64,000 bases of DNA from Paenibacillus_E oryzisoli_A (GCF_050467285.1 NZ_JBCMUN010000017.1:8818-72817); one strand, 5' to 3'. Shown: positions 7,337 through 17,528, counted from the first letter of the stretch. Numbers and translations are program-made. The notes: a model not told the origin generated them from the letters alone.

Positions 7337-10300
7337 CTACTGCAACGTCACCTTCACATCGTTCAGCCACAGATTGAAGCCTGTCGTGCTGTCAGCCGTT
7401 TTGAACAAGACGCGGTCGAGCCCTGTAAAGCTGCTGTTTGTAAACGTCTGATTCATCAGCTTCGGCACACCGTCCAGGAAGGCGTCGAACGTTCGGGCGT
7501 CGACGTCGATGACGAGCTTGACGCTGTACCACGTATTTGGTGCGATCGCGCCCAGCAGGACTTCGCTGCCTGCGCTGTCCTTGAAAGCGAGTCCGCCTGC
7601 GGTGGACGAATCGTAGATTTCAATGGCGCTGTCAAGACCGTTCGAGACGAAGAACCGCGTCCATTTGCCGACGGCATCCTGTTTGAATTTGTACTCCACG
7701 GTCACGGTACCGTCCAGCTTACGGTCAAAGTCGCGCGTCGCCTCCACATGATCGGTGGTCAGCGTATCCGTGCATTTGAAGGAGCTGTTGCCGCCGCCGG
7801 GCATGGAGGTATCGACTTTGCACGTCTGCGCGCTGTCAGCGCCTGTGACGGTCCAGTCGAGCACCTGAATGTTTCGCGTGCCCATGGTGGTCAGCGGGTC
7901 GCCGGCCAATGTACCGTTCGGATAACCGTCGAACGTGTCTTTGATGACGGCCTGACTCGTGCCGCCTGGGGCGGTAAGGCTGACGTTGTCCAAGTAAGCG
8001 GTCGTCGTCGCTGTATTGGAGGTTGCCGTCATCACGCGCATCCGGTCAAATTGAGGCACCGCATTCGTGAAGGTCGGCGGGGTCGCAGGTGATTTTTTCA
8101 CGCCGTCGATCCACACCTCGAAGGTCTGTGTTGCCGTATTGGCTACGACCTTAATGTCGTAGTTCGTGCCTGGCGTCAGCGTCGCCAACGTGACTTTGCT
8201 GCCGTCCGGCTTGGCGTAAGCGAAGCCAAACACATCGGTGTCGTACAGCTCAATGCCGTTTGTACCATTGTTGCTGAGCAGGAACCGATTCCAACTGCCG
8301 ACCGATGTCGTGCGATTGTACTCGAACTCCCAGGTGACGGTGCCGCTCGCCGGTGCGATTTTACGCTCGAGCGTCGCATTGTTCGCCTGCACGGTGTCGT
8401 TCAGGCGCAGCTTCTGCGCCGTGCCGTCCAGCTCCACAGTTGCGGTCACGCCGGAATCGGCTGCAATCGCCCAGTTCGGTGGCAACTGCCCGGGGCTTAC
8501 CGTACCGAATGTATCATGGATATACTCGTAATCCATCTTGCTGATGGTATTGGCGCCGCCGATCACCTCTACGGCATCCATCCGTACGAAGTTGTCGATG
8601 GAACCGGTCGTGTGTGTGCCTTTCGGCACGATTTTGATTGTATGATCGCCGACACTTAGACCAGATACCGTATAGAACGCCCGGCGGTCCTCTTTCTGCG
8701 GGGCATAGGTATCGATGGTCGCGTCCGGCGTTGTGCTGCCGTCGAGGTAGACGTCCGCTTGGCCGCCGTCCACATCGCGCGTTCCCAGTACCATAGCCAT
8801 CGTGCCGTTGAATGCGAATTGCATTTTATCCCCCGCTGTGCGGGAACCGACCTGCGAACGGTAGTAGTTCTCGTAATCCGCAGCCACGTACTCCCAAGCG
8901 CCGACATACGTGATCGCCGGGTCTGCGTTATCGTAACGCCCAACTTCGACTTGCGTCGCGCTGTCAATCTTGCGAATGACAAGATTATCAAAACGCGCGG
9001 AGTTGTACCCGCCGCCAAGCTGCACCTGGCCGCTCGGGAAGTCCGTATCTGTTATACTGGCGAGCTGCGTCACACTGCTTGGGTTCGATACCGGGTTGAT
9101 GTAAGCCTTGATGTTCGTTCCATTAAACCGCAGCTTCATCGTGTACCACGTATTCGGCACAAAGCTGCTGTACGTGCCGGAGGCCAGCTCACGGGTTCCC
9201 GCTCTGAGTTGCCACGCGCCATTCTCATGCATCTGGATCTGGTACCCGTCACCCGGCACATCCGAGCCTTCGTCCGCAATCGTCTTTCGGTTGTGATTGA
9301 CACGCCCGCCGATCATCACATAACCGGTGGAGCTGGTCAGCTTCACATCGGACTGCACTTCGTAGTTACGCCATTCCGGGCTGCCCATGATGGAGTAAGG
9401 TTCCGGCGTCGAACGATATTTCCAATCGACCGGTTTGTTCGCTGCTGTAATTTTCTGCTCGAGCACCTTGCCGCTGCCTTCTGTCGCCACTTCAAAAGCG
9501 CCGCCTTGATCGGAGAAATAAACCGGCTCTTTGCCAACGCTGTAGCTGTCGTAATTATCCGTATAATCCGTCGCCAACGGAAACGCTGCGGAGGATGGAT
9601 TCGAGTAGGTTGCTGTCCCCTTCTGCTGACCGGTCGTTGTCGTAAACGTATAGATCGAATACGGATCAATCGTCACGGTGAATGAGCCACCGGAAGGCGT
9701 GATGCTGCTTTGCTGGATGAATTGTGCGCTTTCGGTCGTTTTCCAAGGACGAATCGTCCCCGTCGACAGTCCGCCAGACAGATTGAAGGTGTACTCCCTC
9801 GGCGTCGCGCCCGTGTTCAGGACGATCAGGCTCCAGTTGCTCGAGGTTGGATCTTTGAGCATCATGTAACCGCCACGGTCATCCGAATAATTGCCGCTGT
9901 TGATATACTTCCAACCGATCCCGGAGAACTGGGTAAAATGCGCAACCGTCCACAGCCCTTTGGTGATCTCGTAGTGTCCCGTCCATGGCGTGTTGGCGAC
10001 GATCATGCTTTTGTACGTAAAAGGGGTATTGGTATACGCGCTTTCAATGCCCGGATGCATCTCGTACTTCGTCATCTTCCCGACGGCATACATGCGAATG
10101 ATTCGGCTCGCCATGTCGAGCGAGCCTTTCACAAAATCTTTGCGCGAAGGCGCCAAATCCTCGCCATCCCACAACTTCAACCCTGTCGCCTGGGCGTTCG
10201 CAGTGCTCGTCTGGTTGTAATGGATATTCATCGCGACCAGCGAGTTCTTGAGCGCAGAGTCCGCCACCGCTTTATCAGCGATAAACCAGCCGACGTTGCT

Positions 10301-10978
10301 GTCTGCCGCCACGAGACCGACGCTGCCATAGCCGTCCGCCGTCAAGTTCGGCCGCAGCGTATTCACGACGAAGTTGCGGCTTGCGCCGGTCGTGCTCCAA
10401 TCGGAAGCTTTTGTATTTTCGTTTTTATCCACAGAGAGATAGTTGAAATCCAGGCCATAGGTTGCTTTCGCGCCATCGAGGAATTTCTTGTAGTACGTAT
10501 AGAGGTCGCTGTCGTTCGAAATCCAGGACGGTGTCCCCCATCGCAGCGCTTCGAGCTCGATAAGCGGATTAAGCGTCTTCGCCTGCTACGCCGCCCACAA
10601 ATTCGTTCCCCGGGTAATGTCAAAATCGGTCGCCGACCGCATATGGCTCGGTTCCGTGCCCGACGACGAGTTGACGTCGCTGCCGATCTCGACCTTCACA
10701 TGCTGAAGGGAAGCGCCGAACTTCGGCTTGAACAAAAACTTCAGCAAATCGTCCCGCTGATTGGCAGGGTAATCCATCAGCAGCTTCGTCATGCCGTTGC
10801 TGAATACCGCCCCGACGCCTTCGTACGTGCTGCCGACGTCGGCGCCGTTGATGTTGACGACAGTCGGCGCAGCCGCTGCCGATACAGGGAACAGGAGCGC
10901 TCCGCCAAGGCTGGACGCCACAAGCGATGCCGCCAGTACCGTGCTTGACGCGCGAGTAACTGCTTGCTTTTTAAACAT
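7337..10978 (-). pseudogene. secreted GH59 galactocerebrosidase-like protein, interrupted by in-frame TAG
   Basis: The frame opens at ATG 10978 (AAAGGAG upstream) with a signal peptide ending near the SAAAA cluster at residue 36. It encodes a GH59 domain (EGVGAVFSNGMTKLLMDYP, GTEPSHMRSATDFD, acid/base Glu in KNEN, nucleophile Glu in WDGED), a GALC-like lectin domain, a jelly-roll module shared with the next gene, and two LamG-like modules, about 1213 codons in all. Codon 131 (10586-10588) is TAG, inside NLWAA*QAKTLNP; the frame continues in phase on both sides and the paralogue at 11093-13360 has an ordinary residue there. CAG to TAG is the simplest explanation. The rest is intact, so this is a recent nonsense mutation, a sequence error or a read-through case. 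Confidence 0.85.
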
Positions 10979-11024
10979 GAATTCATCTCCTTTGGATATG
11001 GTAATGAAGCTATATAGGCAAAGC

Positions 11025-11078
11025 AAAAAACGCGGCACTCGCACGAACCTCTTACAGCCCATCTGCTCTTGCCGCGTT
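11025..11078 (-). terminator. terminator-like hairpin between the two GH59 genes
   Basis: On the minus strand AACGCGGCA (11078-11070) pairs with TGCCGCGTT (11037-11029) around a 32-nt loop and is followed directly by a T run (11030-11025) ahead of the downstream GH59 gene. The stem is GC-rich and the T run good; the long loop lowers confidence. It would reduce read-through into the secreted GH59 gene. Confidence 0.55.
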
Positions 11079-11092
11079 CCCTGCACAAACCT

Positions 11093-13360
11093 CTAGTCCA
11101 GCAATTTTCCTCCTACGACCTCCACGGCGTCAATGTAGACAAATGCTCCCTCCGACTCCGGATGCCGGATGCCTTTCACGACAAGCCGAACTTCCGTCTC
11201 GACAGACGGATCAAGTCCGTGTATGCTCCAAAGCGCCTTGCGGAAGCCGGGCTGTGTACGGTACGTATCCACCGTTCCTTGATACTCGCCGCCGACGTAA
11301 ATGTCGAACATGCCGCCGCCCGCAGCCTTCTTGCCGATGATGGCGGCGCCTTCGCCCCGGAAGCGGAACGTCAGCTCCGCCCCGGCTTCATCGGACGCTG
11401 ACAATGTGCGCGCGTAGACGTTCCAGTCGCCGTCCGCCCGGCGCCAGCCGCCAGCGTAGGTCAGCTCCTCGCTGACATCGTCGTAACGGACGCACGCCAC
11501 TGCCGCTCCTTCGCGCAGTTGCTCGATGCGCAGCTCGCGGAACGCATGGCGATGGTAGCTGCTCAGCAGGGCGATCTGCCCGCTCGCGATCTCGCTGTCC
11601 GTGAAGGCAAACAGCTCCTCGCCGTTCCAGGCGGCGGAGATCGTCTTGCCTTCAAAGCTTAGCTCGGCGGCGTACCACTCGCCGGGAACGAGCGCTTCGA
11701 TGTCGCCCTGCAAGAGCGGCACCTTGCCCTTCATGAGCTGCCAGCGTCCCGTATGCTGCATGCGCAGCCAATACCCTTCCGGCGGCTCGTTGCTCTTGGA
11801 CGTGTAGCTGACGCGTCCGCACAGGCCGATATAGCCTGCGCTCGCCTCCAGCTGCACCTCCACGCCGACGCGATAGTTCGCCCACTCGAGGCTGCCAAGC
11901 AAGGTGTACGGCTCCGGCGTCCGGCGGTACGTCCAGTCGATCGGAATCTGCGCCTCCGTCACCTGCTGGCGCAGCACGAGCCCGCCCTCCGGCAGCGGCT
12001 CCCATTCAAAAGCGCCGCCCTGATCCGACGTGTACGCCGGATTGCCGCCGGGGTGCCCTGCCGTGAAGCTATCGCGATACGGCAGCGGGAACACGGTCGA
12101 GGAGGCGATGCGCAGCTCCTCGTCGCCCTTGCGCTGACCCGATGTCGTCGTCAGCGTGTAGATCGCATACGGCTCCGCCGTCAAGCGCAGCGAGCCGTCC
12201 GCTTCCAGCTGCGCATCCCCCTGCCGGAAGTGCGCGTGCTCGGTCGTAACCCACAGCGCCAGCCGCCCGTCATGCGCTGCCGCCAGCTCGGCGGCGCCGG
12301 CGATGACGTAGCTCTGTTCGGCGCTGCTGTTGTTGAGAACGACAATCGAGATGTCGTTCGTCTCCGGATTCAGCAGCGTCACATAGCCGCCGCTCTCCGT
12401 CTGCCCGCAAGCATCGTCGAGGTACACCCAGCCCGGCTGCATGAACTGGGTGAAGTGGGCGATCACCCAGAAACCCGGGTCGAGCCGATAATGTCCCGAC
12501 CACGGCCATGACGCAACCAGAATGCCTTTATAGTTAAAAGGCGTATTCTCGTACTCCGCTTCGAGCAGCGGATGCAGCTCGTACTTGACCATGCGGCCCA
12601 CGACGTACATGTCGATGATCCGCTGCGCGATATTCAGCGCACCTTTGCTAAAGCTGTGACGGAACGGCGCCAGATCCTCGCTCAGCCACAGCGGCTTGCC
12701 GCTCGCCTGCGCGGTGTCCGTGCTGTCCTGGCGGTAATGCACGCCGTACGCGTGCACCGCTTCGAACAGCGCCGGGTCCGCCGCCGCATGATCGGCGATA
12801 TCCCAGCCGTGGTCGCTGTCGTCGGCGACCAGCTTGATATGGCCGAAGCCTTCGCGCTTCAGGCCGGGCGCCAGCGTGTTCACGGTCCAGTCCCGGCTGA
12901 ACGCCCCCTCGTTGATGTCCGGACCGAGATAGTCGAACTCGAGTCCAAATGTCTCTCTGGCCCCGCGTAGGAAATTCAAATAATACGCCAGCTTATCCTC
13001 GTCGTTCTGAATCCACAGCGGGGTGCCCCAACGCAGCGCATCCAGGATTAGCACGGGGTTGATCTTTTTGGCCATCGCCGCAATCGGTAGTCCATAGCCT
13101 CGCGTGATGTCAAAGTCGTCCCGGTTGCGCATGTGCGAAGGCTCCGTCCCTGCCGACGTATTCACGTCGGAGCCCAGCTCCACTTTCAAATGCTGCAAGC
13201 TTGCGCCGTACTTCGGCTTGAACAGGAGATTCATAATCTCCTGCTGCTGCGCCTCCGGATAATCCATGAGCAGCTTGGACATCCCGTTGCTCGTAATGCC
13301 GCCGATGCCTTCAAATACGCGTCCTTGTCTGCTGTCGGCATATCGAATTGTTGTCTCCAT
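11093..13360 (-). CDS. GH59 galactocerebrosidase-like glycosidase, cytoplasmic
   Basis: This 755-residue protein matches the GH59 (GALC) plan along its whole length: GIGGITSNGMSKLLMDYP and GTEPSHMRNRDDFD in the TIM barrel, the acid/base glutamate about residue 151 (DINEG) and the nucleophile about 228 (WLSEDL), 77 residues apart as in animal GALC, where they are 76 apart. A beta-sandwich/lectin part (TTTSGQRKG, DQGGAFEW) follows, then a jelly-roll module from about 630. No signal peptide or lipobox is visible, so it probably acts on imported oligosaccharides. ATG 13360 is preferred over GTG 13378 because AAAAGGA lies 8 nt before it. It follows the lipoprotein gene of cassette 1. Substrate is probably a beta-galactoside; this is inference from the family. 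Confidence 0.85.
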   Translation of the reverse strand: METTIRYADSRQGRVFEGIGGITSNGMSKLLMDYPEAQQQEIMNLLFKPKYGASLQHLKVELGSDVNTSAGTEPSHMRNRDDFDITRGYGLPIAAMAKKINPVLILDALRWGTPLWIQNDEDKLAYYLNFLRGARETFGLEFDYLGPDINEGAFSRDWTVNTLAPGLKREGFGHIKLVADDSDHGWDIADHAAADPALFEAVHAYGVHYRQDSTDTAQASGKPLWLSEDLAPFRHSFSKGALNIAQRIIDMYVVGRMVKYELHPLLEAEYENTPFNYKGILVASWPWSGHYRLDPGFWVIAHFTQFMQPGWVYLDDACGQTESGGYVTLLNPETNDISIVVLNNSSAEQSYVIAGAAELAAAHDGRLALWVTTEHAHFRQGDAQLEADGSLRLTAEPYAIYTLTTTSGQRKGDEELRIASSTVFPLPYRDSFTAGHPGGNPAYTSDQGGAFEWEPLPEGGLVLRQQVTEAQIPIDWTYRRTPEPYTLLGSLEWANYRVGVEVQLEASAGYIGLCGRVSYTSKSNEPPEGYWLRMQHTGRWQLMKGKVPLLQGDIEALVPGEWYAAELSFEGKTISAAWNGEELFAFTDSEIASGQIALLSSYHRHAFRELRIEQLREGAAVACVRYDDVSEELTYAGGWRRADGDWNVYARTLSASDEAGAELTFRFRGEGAAIIGKKAAGGGMFDIYVGGEYQGTVDTYRTQPGFRKALWSIHGLDPSVETEVRLVVKGIRHPESEGAFVYIDAVEVVGGKLLD

Positions 13361-13382
13361 CGTCCTGTTCCTTTTCACAGAT

Positions 13383-13409
13383 GAGGGAGCCTATGCTAAG
13401 CTCCCCCTC
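13383..13409 (-). other. intercistronic hairpin after the binding-protein gene
   Basis: GAGGGAGC at 13383-13390 pairs with GCTCCC(C)CTC at 13400-13409. It lies between the lipoprotein stop and the GH59 ribosome binding site and has no T run, so it more likely protects or processes the upstream mRNA than terminates it. Such hairpins after binding-protein genes often raise their expression above downstream genes. Confidence 0.5.
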
Positions 13410-13420
13410 TGACCTGCTCT

Positions 13421-15136
13421 TTATTTTTTAATCTCGCTCATAATTTGCTTATATTTCTGATCCTGCTGCTTCGCAATCTCGTACATATCCTTGGCAAGGA
13501 ACGCTTTATCCTTGTTCTCGTCGTACCATTTGGCCATCCAGTCCTCCACCTGCTTGCCGCCGGCTTTTTCCCAGATTGCCATGGCTTCTTTCATTGCATC
13601 GTCCGTCGTGTATTTGTCGCCTTCCACAATCGCCTTCGCCCAGACCGTCCCGTTGCCGGCCCCAACCATGGAGTTCACTTGCTTGTCGGTGTTGGTCACA
13701 ATCGCCGCCAAATCTTTCGGCAGCTGCGGCATATGCTCGGAGTGCGTCAGCTCAGCGTAAGGCAGATCAAACGTCAGGTACGTGTCGCGCAGCAGTTGGT
13801 AATAATCCTGTACGCGCGGATCGCTCTTATACTGAACCGCCGGTGTGGAACATTTGTTAAAGCGCAGGCCGGTGTTGGTCAGCATTTTCATGTACACGGT
13901 GATGTCGCTGACTTCTTTCTTGAATTTATCCGCATCAATAATTTGCGGGCAGCCCTCAACGGTTTTGGTATGTGTGCCTTCGATGCCGTTATCCAGCACG
14001 TCGGCTGTTGAATCCTTCGACATAAAGTCGATGTATTTCATGACGGCTTCCGGATTTTTCGAGGAGGCGGCGATGGCGCCTGTCATTTGCACCGGATTCT
14101 CAAGCGACGGCGTGAAGCGGCCGAATGGGCTTGTCGGGAACGGCATGAGCGTCATCGTGGCGGTCGGCACGTTCTTTTGCAGCGGATCGAGGAACTGGGT
14201 CACAATATCCTGCGGCGTATTGAAGTTCGGCGAGATGATGCCGACTTTACCGGCGATGAAATCCTGCTTCGCTTTCGCCATGTTTTTATCGTTGAAAAAG
14301 TCTTTATCGACAATCCCTTCGCTGTATAGCTTTTTCTTAAAATCGGTGGCGACTTTAATATTCTCCCACGAATATGTCAGCTTGCCGTCTTTCACGACCC
14401 AAGGTTTGATCGCGTAGAACATCTGGTTGATCGTATATTCCATCGAGCCCGCTAAAGCGATACCATACGTATCTTTTTTCCCGTTGCCGTCCGGGTCCTG
14501 TTCCGCAAACGCTTTCGCAACCTTGTACAAATCGTCGGTAGTCTTCGGCATCTCCAGCCCGAGCTTCTTGAGCCAGTCTGTCCGGATGATCACCCCGCGC
14601 AGCGGATTCACCCATTGAATGTGGCCGACCTCGTACAGCTTGCCGTCCGGCTTCGTTCCGGCTTTGCGGAGCAGCGGATTTTGTTCCAGCAGCTTTTTAT
14701 ACTCTACGGAGTTTTTGGCAATGAGATCGTCGAGCGGCATCAACTGCTTTTGCTCATAGAGTGGGTTGCGGATCGTCGGATCGAACACCATGAGCAGGTC
14801 AGGCGCGGAGCCGGAGGCGAACATGACATTCGTTTTTTCCTTAATCTGGGCAAAAGAAATCGCCGTAAACTTCACGTTCTCCGGACCGTTTTCGTTAATC
14901 CATTTGGTCCAGCGATTCTGCTCGTTCGTACCCTCGTCTTGGGAGACACGGCCCGTGTCGTAAGCCGTTACGGTGATGTCCTTGCGCGGTTCGGGCGCTT
15001 TCGTCGCTCCAGAAGTAGCCACCGAAGATACCCCTGGTGAGGATTTGGCGCCGTCGTCCGATTTGGAGCAGCCAATGACGGTAAGTGCCAGTACGGCGGT
15101 TGAAGCGAGGGCAAGCTTAACTTTCATATTTCTCAT
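13421..15136 (-). CDS. extracellular sugar-binding lipoprotein (LplA type), cassette 1
   Basis: This 571-residue lipoprotein carries an N-terminal signal ending in the lipobox VIGC (Cys23), followed by a Ser/Ala-rich linker and a large solute-binding domain with the LplA/YtcQ-like features KLYEVGHIQWVNPLRGVIIRTDW-type hinge text, DPDGNGKKDTYG and a C-terminal MKEAMAIWEKAGG segment. The DPDGNGKKDTYG loop resembles a calcium-binding loop seen in this family. It is anchored outside the membrane and delivers an oligosaccharide to the two permeases encoded just upstream. ATG 15136 has AAAGGGG 9 nt ahead. The link with two GH59 genes downstream suggests a galactose-containing ligand, but this is inference. 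Confidence 0.88.
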   Translation of the reverse strand: MRNMKVKLALASTAVLALTVIGCSKSDDGAKSSPGVSSVATSGATKAPEPRKDITVTAYDTGRVSQDEGTNEQNRWTKWINENGPENVKFTAISFAQIKEKTNVMFASGSAPDLLMVFDPTIRNPLYEQKQLMPLDDLIAKNSVEYKKLLEQNPLLRKAGTKPDGKLYEVGHIQWVNPLRGVIIRTDWLKKLGLEMPKTTDDLYKVAKAFAEQDPDGNGKKDTYGIALAGSMEYTINQMFYAIKPWVVKDGKLTYSWENIKVATDFKKKLYSEGIVDKDFFNDKNMAKAKQDFIAGKVGIISPNFNTPQDIVTQFLDPLQKNVPTATMTLMPFPTSPFGRFTPSLENPVQMTGAIAASSKNPEAVMKYIDFMSKDSTADVLDNGIEGTHTKTVEGCPQIIDADKFKKEVSDITVYMKMLTNTGLRFNKCSTPAVQYKSDPRVQDYYQLLRDTYLTFDLPYAELTHSEHMPQLPKDLAAIVTNTDKQVNSMVGAGNGTVWAKAIVEGDKYTTDDAMKEAMAIWEKAGGKQVEDWMAKWYDENKDKAFLAKDMYEIAKQQDQKYKQIMSEIKK

Positions 15137-15209
15137 GAATACATACCCCTTTCGTATATAAACAGCTATGGAAGCATGGTGAATCCAACGTGGTGAGCGT
15201 GCAGCACGG

Positions 15210-16079
15210 TCACCCTTTGACAGCGCCGAGCATGACGCCTTTGACGAAATATTTTTGCAGAAACGGATACAGCACGATCATCGGCACCATCATCACCATC
15301 ACGCTGGCCGCCTTGAGCGATTCCGGCACGACTTCAACCTGCGCCCCTGTCAGGACGATTTCCTGCAGCAGCTGCTGGTTTTGGATCATCTGCTGGACGA
15401 GCACAGCCAGATTGTATTTGACAGATTCATTGATGTACAGCATCACATTGAAAAATAAGTTCCAATAGCTCACCGAATAAAACAGCGTGATCGTCGCCAG
15501 CACCGGCTTCGAAAGCGGAAGCATGATTTGCAGCAGCTGGCGCCATTGTCCGCAGCCGTCCATTTTGGCCGCTTCTTCCAGCTCTTCCGGAATATTCTCG
15601 AAGTACGTCTTCACCACCAGCATGTTGTAGGTGTTCACCAGCGAAGGAATCCACAGCGCCCAGTAGCTGTTCACGAGACCGAACAATTTCACGATGAGAT
15701 ACGTGGGAATCATACCCCCTGTAAACATCATGGTAAAAATCATCGCCAGTGTAAACCACCTTCTTCCTGGGAGTATTTTCCTGGACAAGGGATAGGCGGT
15801 CAGCACTGTCGCCAGCATACTCAGCGCAACCCCGACGACTGTGATGATCACGCTGTTTTTGAACGCCGGGAGGATGCGGGTGCCCTCAAACATCGAGGTG
15901 TAGGCATCGGTGTTCCAGCCTTTCGGCCATAAGGTGACTCGGCCAGAGAGAATTTCCTGCGTGTGGCTGAGCGACAGCGATGCAATATGAAGCAAAGGCA
16001 ATAGGCAGGTGAGCGCGATCAGCCCCAGCAAGGTATAGTTCAGCCCGTAGAATAGGCGGTCTCCGTTGGTTGATTTCAT
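15210..16079 (-). CDS. ABC sugar permease, YtcP/MalG type, cassette 1
   Basis: This 289-residue inner membrane protein has about six hydrophobic segments and the cytoplasmic EAA loop (EEAAKMDGCGQW followed by IMLPLSKP) that contacts the ATPase. It ends in FLQKYFVKGVMLGAVKG, the typical YtcP-family C-terminus. GGGGGGA precedes the ATG. It follows the partner permease by 14 nt and precedes the lipoprotein gene. No ATPase is encoded nearby, so a shared MsmX-type ATPase is expected. Confidence 0.9.
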   Translation of the reverse strand: MKSTNGDRLFYGLNYTLLGLIALTCLLPLLHIASLSLSHTQEILSGRVTLWPKGWNTDAYTSMFEGTRILPAFKNSVIITVVGVALSMLATVLTAYPLSRKILPGRRWFTLAMIFTMMFTGGMIPTYLIVKLFGLVNSYWALWIPSLVNTYNMLVVKTYFENIPEELEEAAKMDGCGQWRQLLQIMLPLSKPVLATITLFYSVSYWNLFFNVMLYINESVKYNLAVLVQQMIQNQQLLQEIVLTGAQVEVVPESLKAASVMVMMVPMIVLYPFLQKYFVKGVMLGAVKG

Positions 16080-16093
16080 TTTTGTCGTCCCCC

Positions 16094-17050
16094 CTAGAAT
16101 AAGCCATGACCGAAGCGCCGAGCCAAACTATTTGCGCTCACGACAAGGATGAAACCGACGATCGATTCGAAAAAGCCCATCGCCGTCGTCAGACTAAACT
16201 GCCCGCCTTGCAGCCCTACGCGGTACATGTACGTCGAGATGACTTCGGAGACGCTCGCATTGAGCGAGTTTTGCAGCACGAAAACATGATCAAAACCGAT
16301 CTCCATCACCTTACCGAGCTGAAGAATGAGCAGCAGCACGATGGTCGTTGAGATGCCGGGTAGGGTCACATGGCGGATCTGCTGCCATTTGTTCGCGCCG
16401 TCGATGTTCGCCGACTCGTACAGGTGCGGATCGATCGATGTAAGCGCCGCCAGGTAGATGATGGCGTTGAAGCCCATCTCTTTCCACACGCCGGAGGCGA
16501 TGAAGACGCCGATCCAGCTTTTGATGTTGTAAAGGAAGGGGAATGGCTCGCCGCCGGCCAGCTTGATCCAGTTGTTGATTGTGCCCGATTCGATGGACAG
16601 AATGGATATGATGAGGCCGCCGACGATGACCCATGAGAAAAAATGCGGCATGTACAGAATCGTTTGCACGATGCGCCGGAACCAAAGCCTGCGAGCTTCG
16701 TTCATCATAATGGCGAGCGCAATCGGCACCGGGAAGCCGCAAATGATCGTCAGTCCGCTGAGCACGAACGTGTTGCGGATGATCTCCAGCGTCTGCGCCT
16801 GCTTGAACAGCGTCTCGAAGTTCGTCATACCGACCCACGGGCTTTTCAGGATACCATCTGTGAAATTGTAATCTTTGAAAGCGATGATCAGCCCGCCCAT
16901 TGGCATGTACTTGAACATAATGTAAAAGGCAATGCCCGGCAGCAGCATGAGGAACAGCGGCAGGCTTTGTTTGGCGCGCAGCAGGCTTTGGCGCCCCCGG
17001 GGCTGGGTCTTCGGAATCGCCAGGCTGGGTGCCTCCGAGTTAGGTTGCAT
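16094..17050 (-). CDS. ABC sugar permease, LplB/MalF type, cassette 1
   Basis: This 318-residue membrane protein begins with a short polar N-terminus, then about six membrane segments, the LplB-family signature FKYMPMGGLIIAFKDYN in the first periplasmic region, and an EAA loop (YESANIDGANKWQQ ... LPGIS). It is the first gene of the cassette 1 transport operon; GAGGAG precedes ATG 17050. A TATAAT lies on the minus strand at 17081-17076, but no good -35 pairs with it, in keeping with activation by the YesN-type regulator encoded upstream. Confidence 0.9.
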   Translation of the reverse strand: MQPNSEAPSLAIPKTQPRGRQSLLRAKQSLPLFLMLLPGIAFYIMFKYMPMGGLIIAFKDYNFTDGILKSPWVGMTNFETLFKQAQTLEIIRNTFVLSGLTIICGFPVPIALAIMMNEARRLWFRRIVQTILYMPHFFSWVIVGGLIISILSIESGTINNWIKLAGGEPFPFLYNIKSWIGVFIASGVWKEMGFNAIIYLAALTSIDPHLYESANIDGANKWQQIRHVTLPGISTTIVLLLILQLGKVMEIGFDHVFVLQNSLNASVSEVISTYMYRVGLQGGQFSLTTAMGFFESIVGFILVVSANSLARRFGHGLF

Positions 17051-17313
17051 CGTATCTCTCTCCTCTCTGATTTCAATTATACGGATCGCGGGAGAGGAGC
17101 GCCTTGAATCTGTATAGGTAAATCTGGAGGATTCTACTGGGGTGGGGGTGATGATGTCGTGTTATTTCGCTAGCGGTACTTGGTAAATCATTGAGGAAGC
17201 TAGTTGGGAGAATGAGGGACGGATGGCGGGAGTGAGGTATATGGCGGCGGTGTGAGGAAGTTTGGGAGCAGCATTCATTGGTGCATAGGCAGTACGGGGA
17301 CGTGAGCTGCTAT

Positions 17314-17497
17314 ATTCCTGCGATTAAGCAGGCATTTTCCTCCAGATGAGTGCGTTTGGAGGTGATTCCTGCGATTAAGCAGGTTTTCCGAGCGATTGTC
17401 TGGATTTCGAGAAATTTTTCGGCAGATTCCTGCTGTTTCGCAGGCATTTGATGAAAACGAGCAATTTGGAGGGAAATCCCTGCTTTTTTGCAGCTTT
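17314..17497. repeat. four-unit mirrored intergenic element B
   Basis: Four 27-nt units start at 17314, 17365, 17421 and 17471 (spacing 51, 56, 50). Units 1 and 2 share ATTCCTGCGATTAAGCAGG followed by a T-rich tail with CC; units 3 and 4 are related units in reverse orientation. The inter-unit segments are also partly complementary across the centre. It fills most of the 530-bp gap between the transport operon start and the regulator stop; the rest holds the 17529-17572 hairpin and a probable promoter region, and no gene. Confidence 0.75.
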
Positions 17498-17528
17498 GGG
17501 GGATGGTGGCGGCCCCATACATCACAAG

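Noticed and set aside
10586..10588. TAG as pyrrolysine or programmed recoding
   Set aside because: No pyl genes or recoding structure were recognised in the window, and the neighbouring CAG makes a simple C to T mutation more likely. Kept only as a remote option.
17076..17081. Promoter for the cassette 1 transport operon
   Set aside because: A TATAAT exists on the minus strand but no -35 at a normal distance and the transcript leader would be very short.
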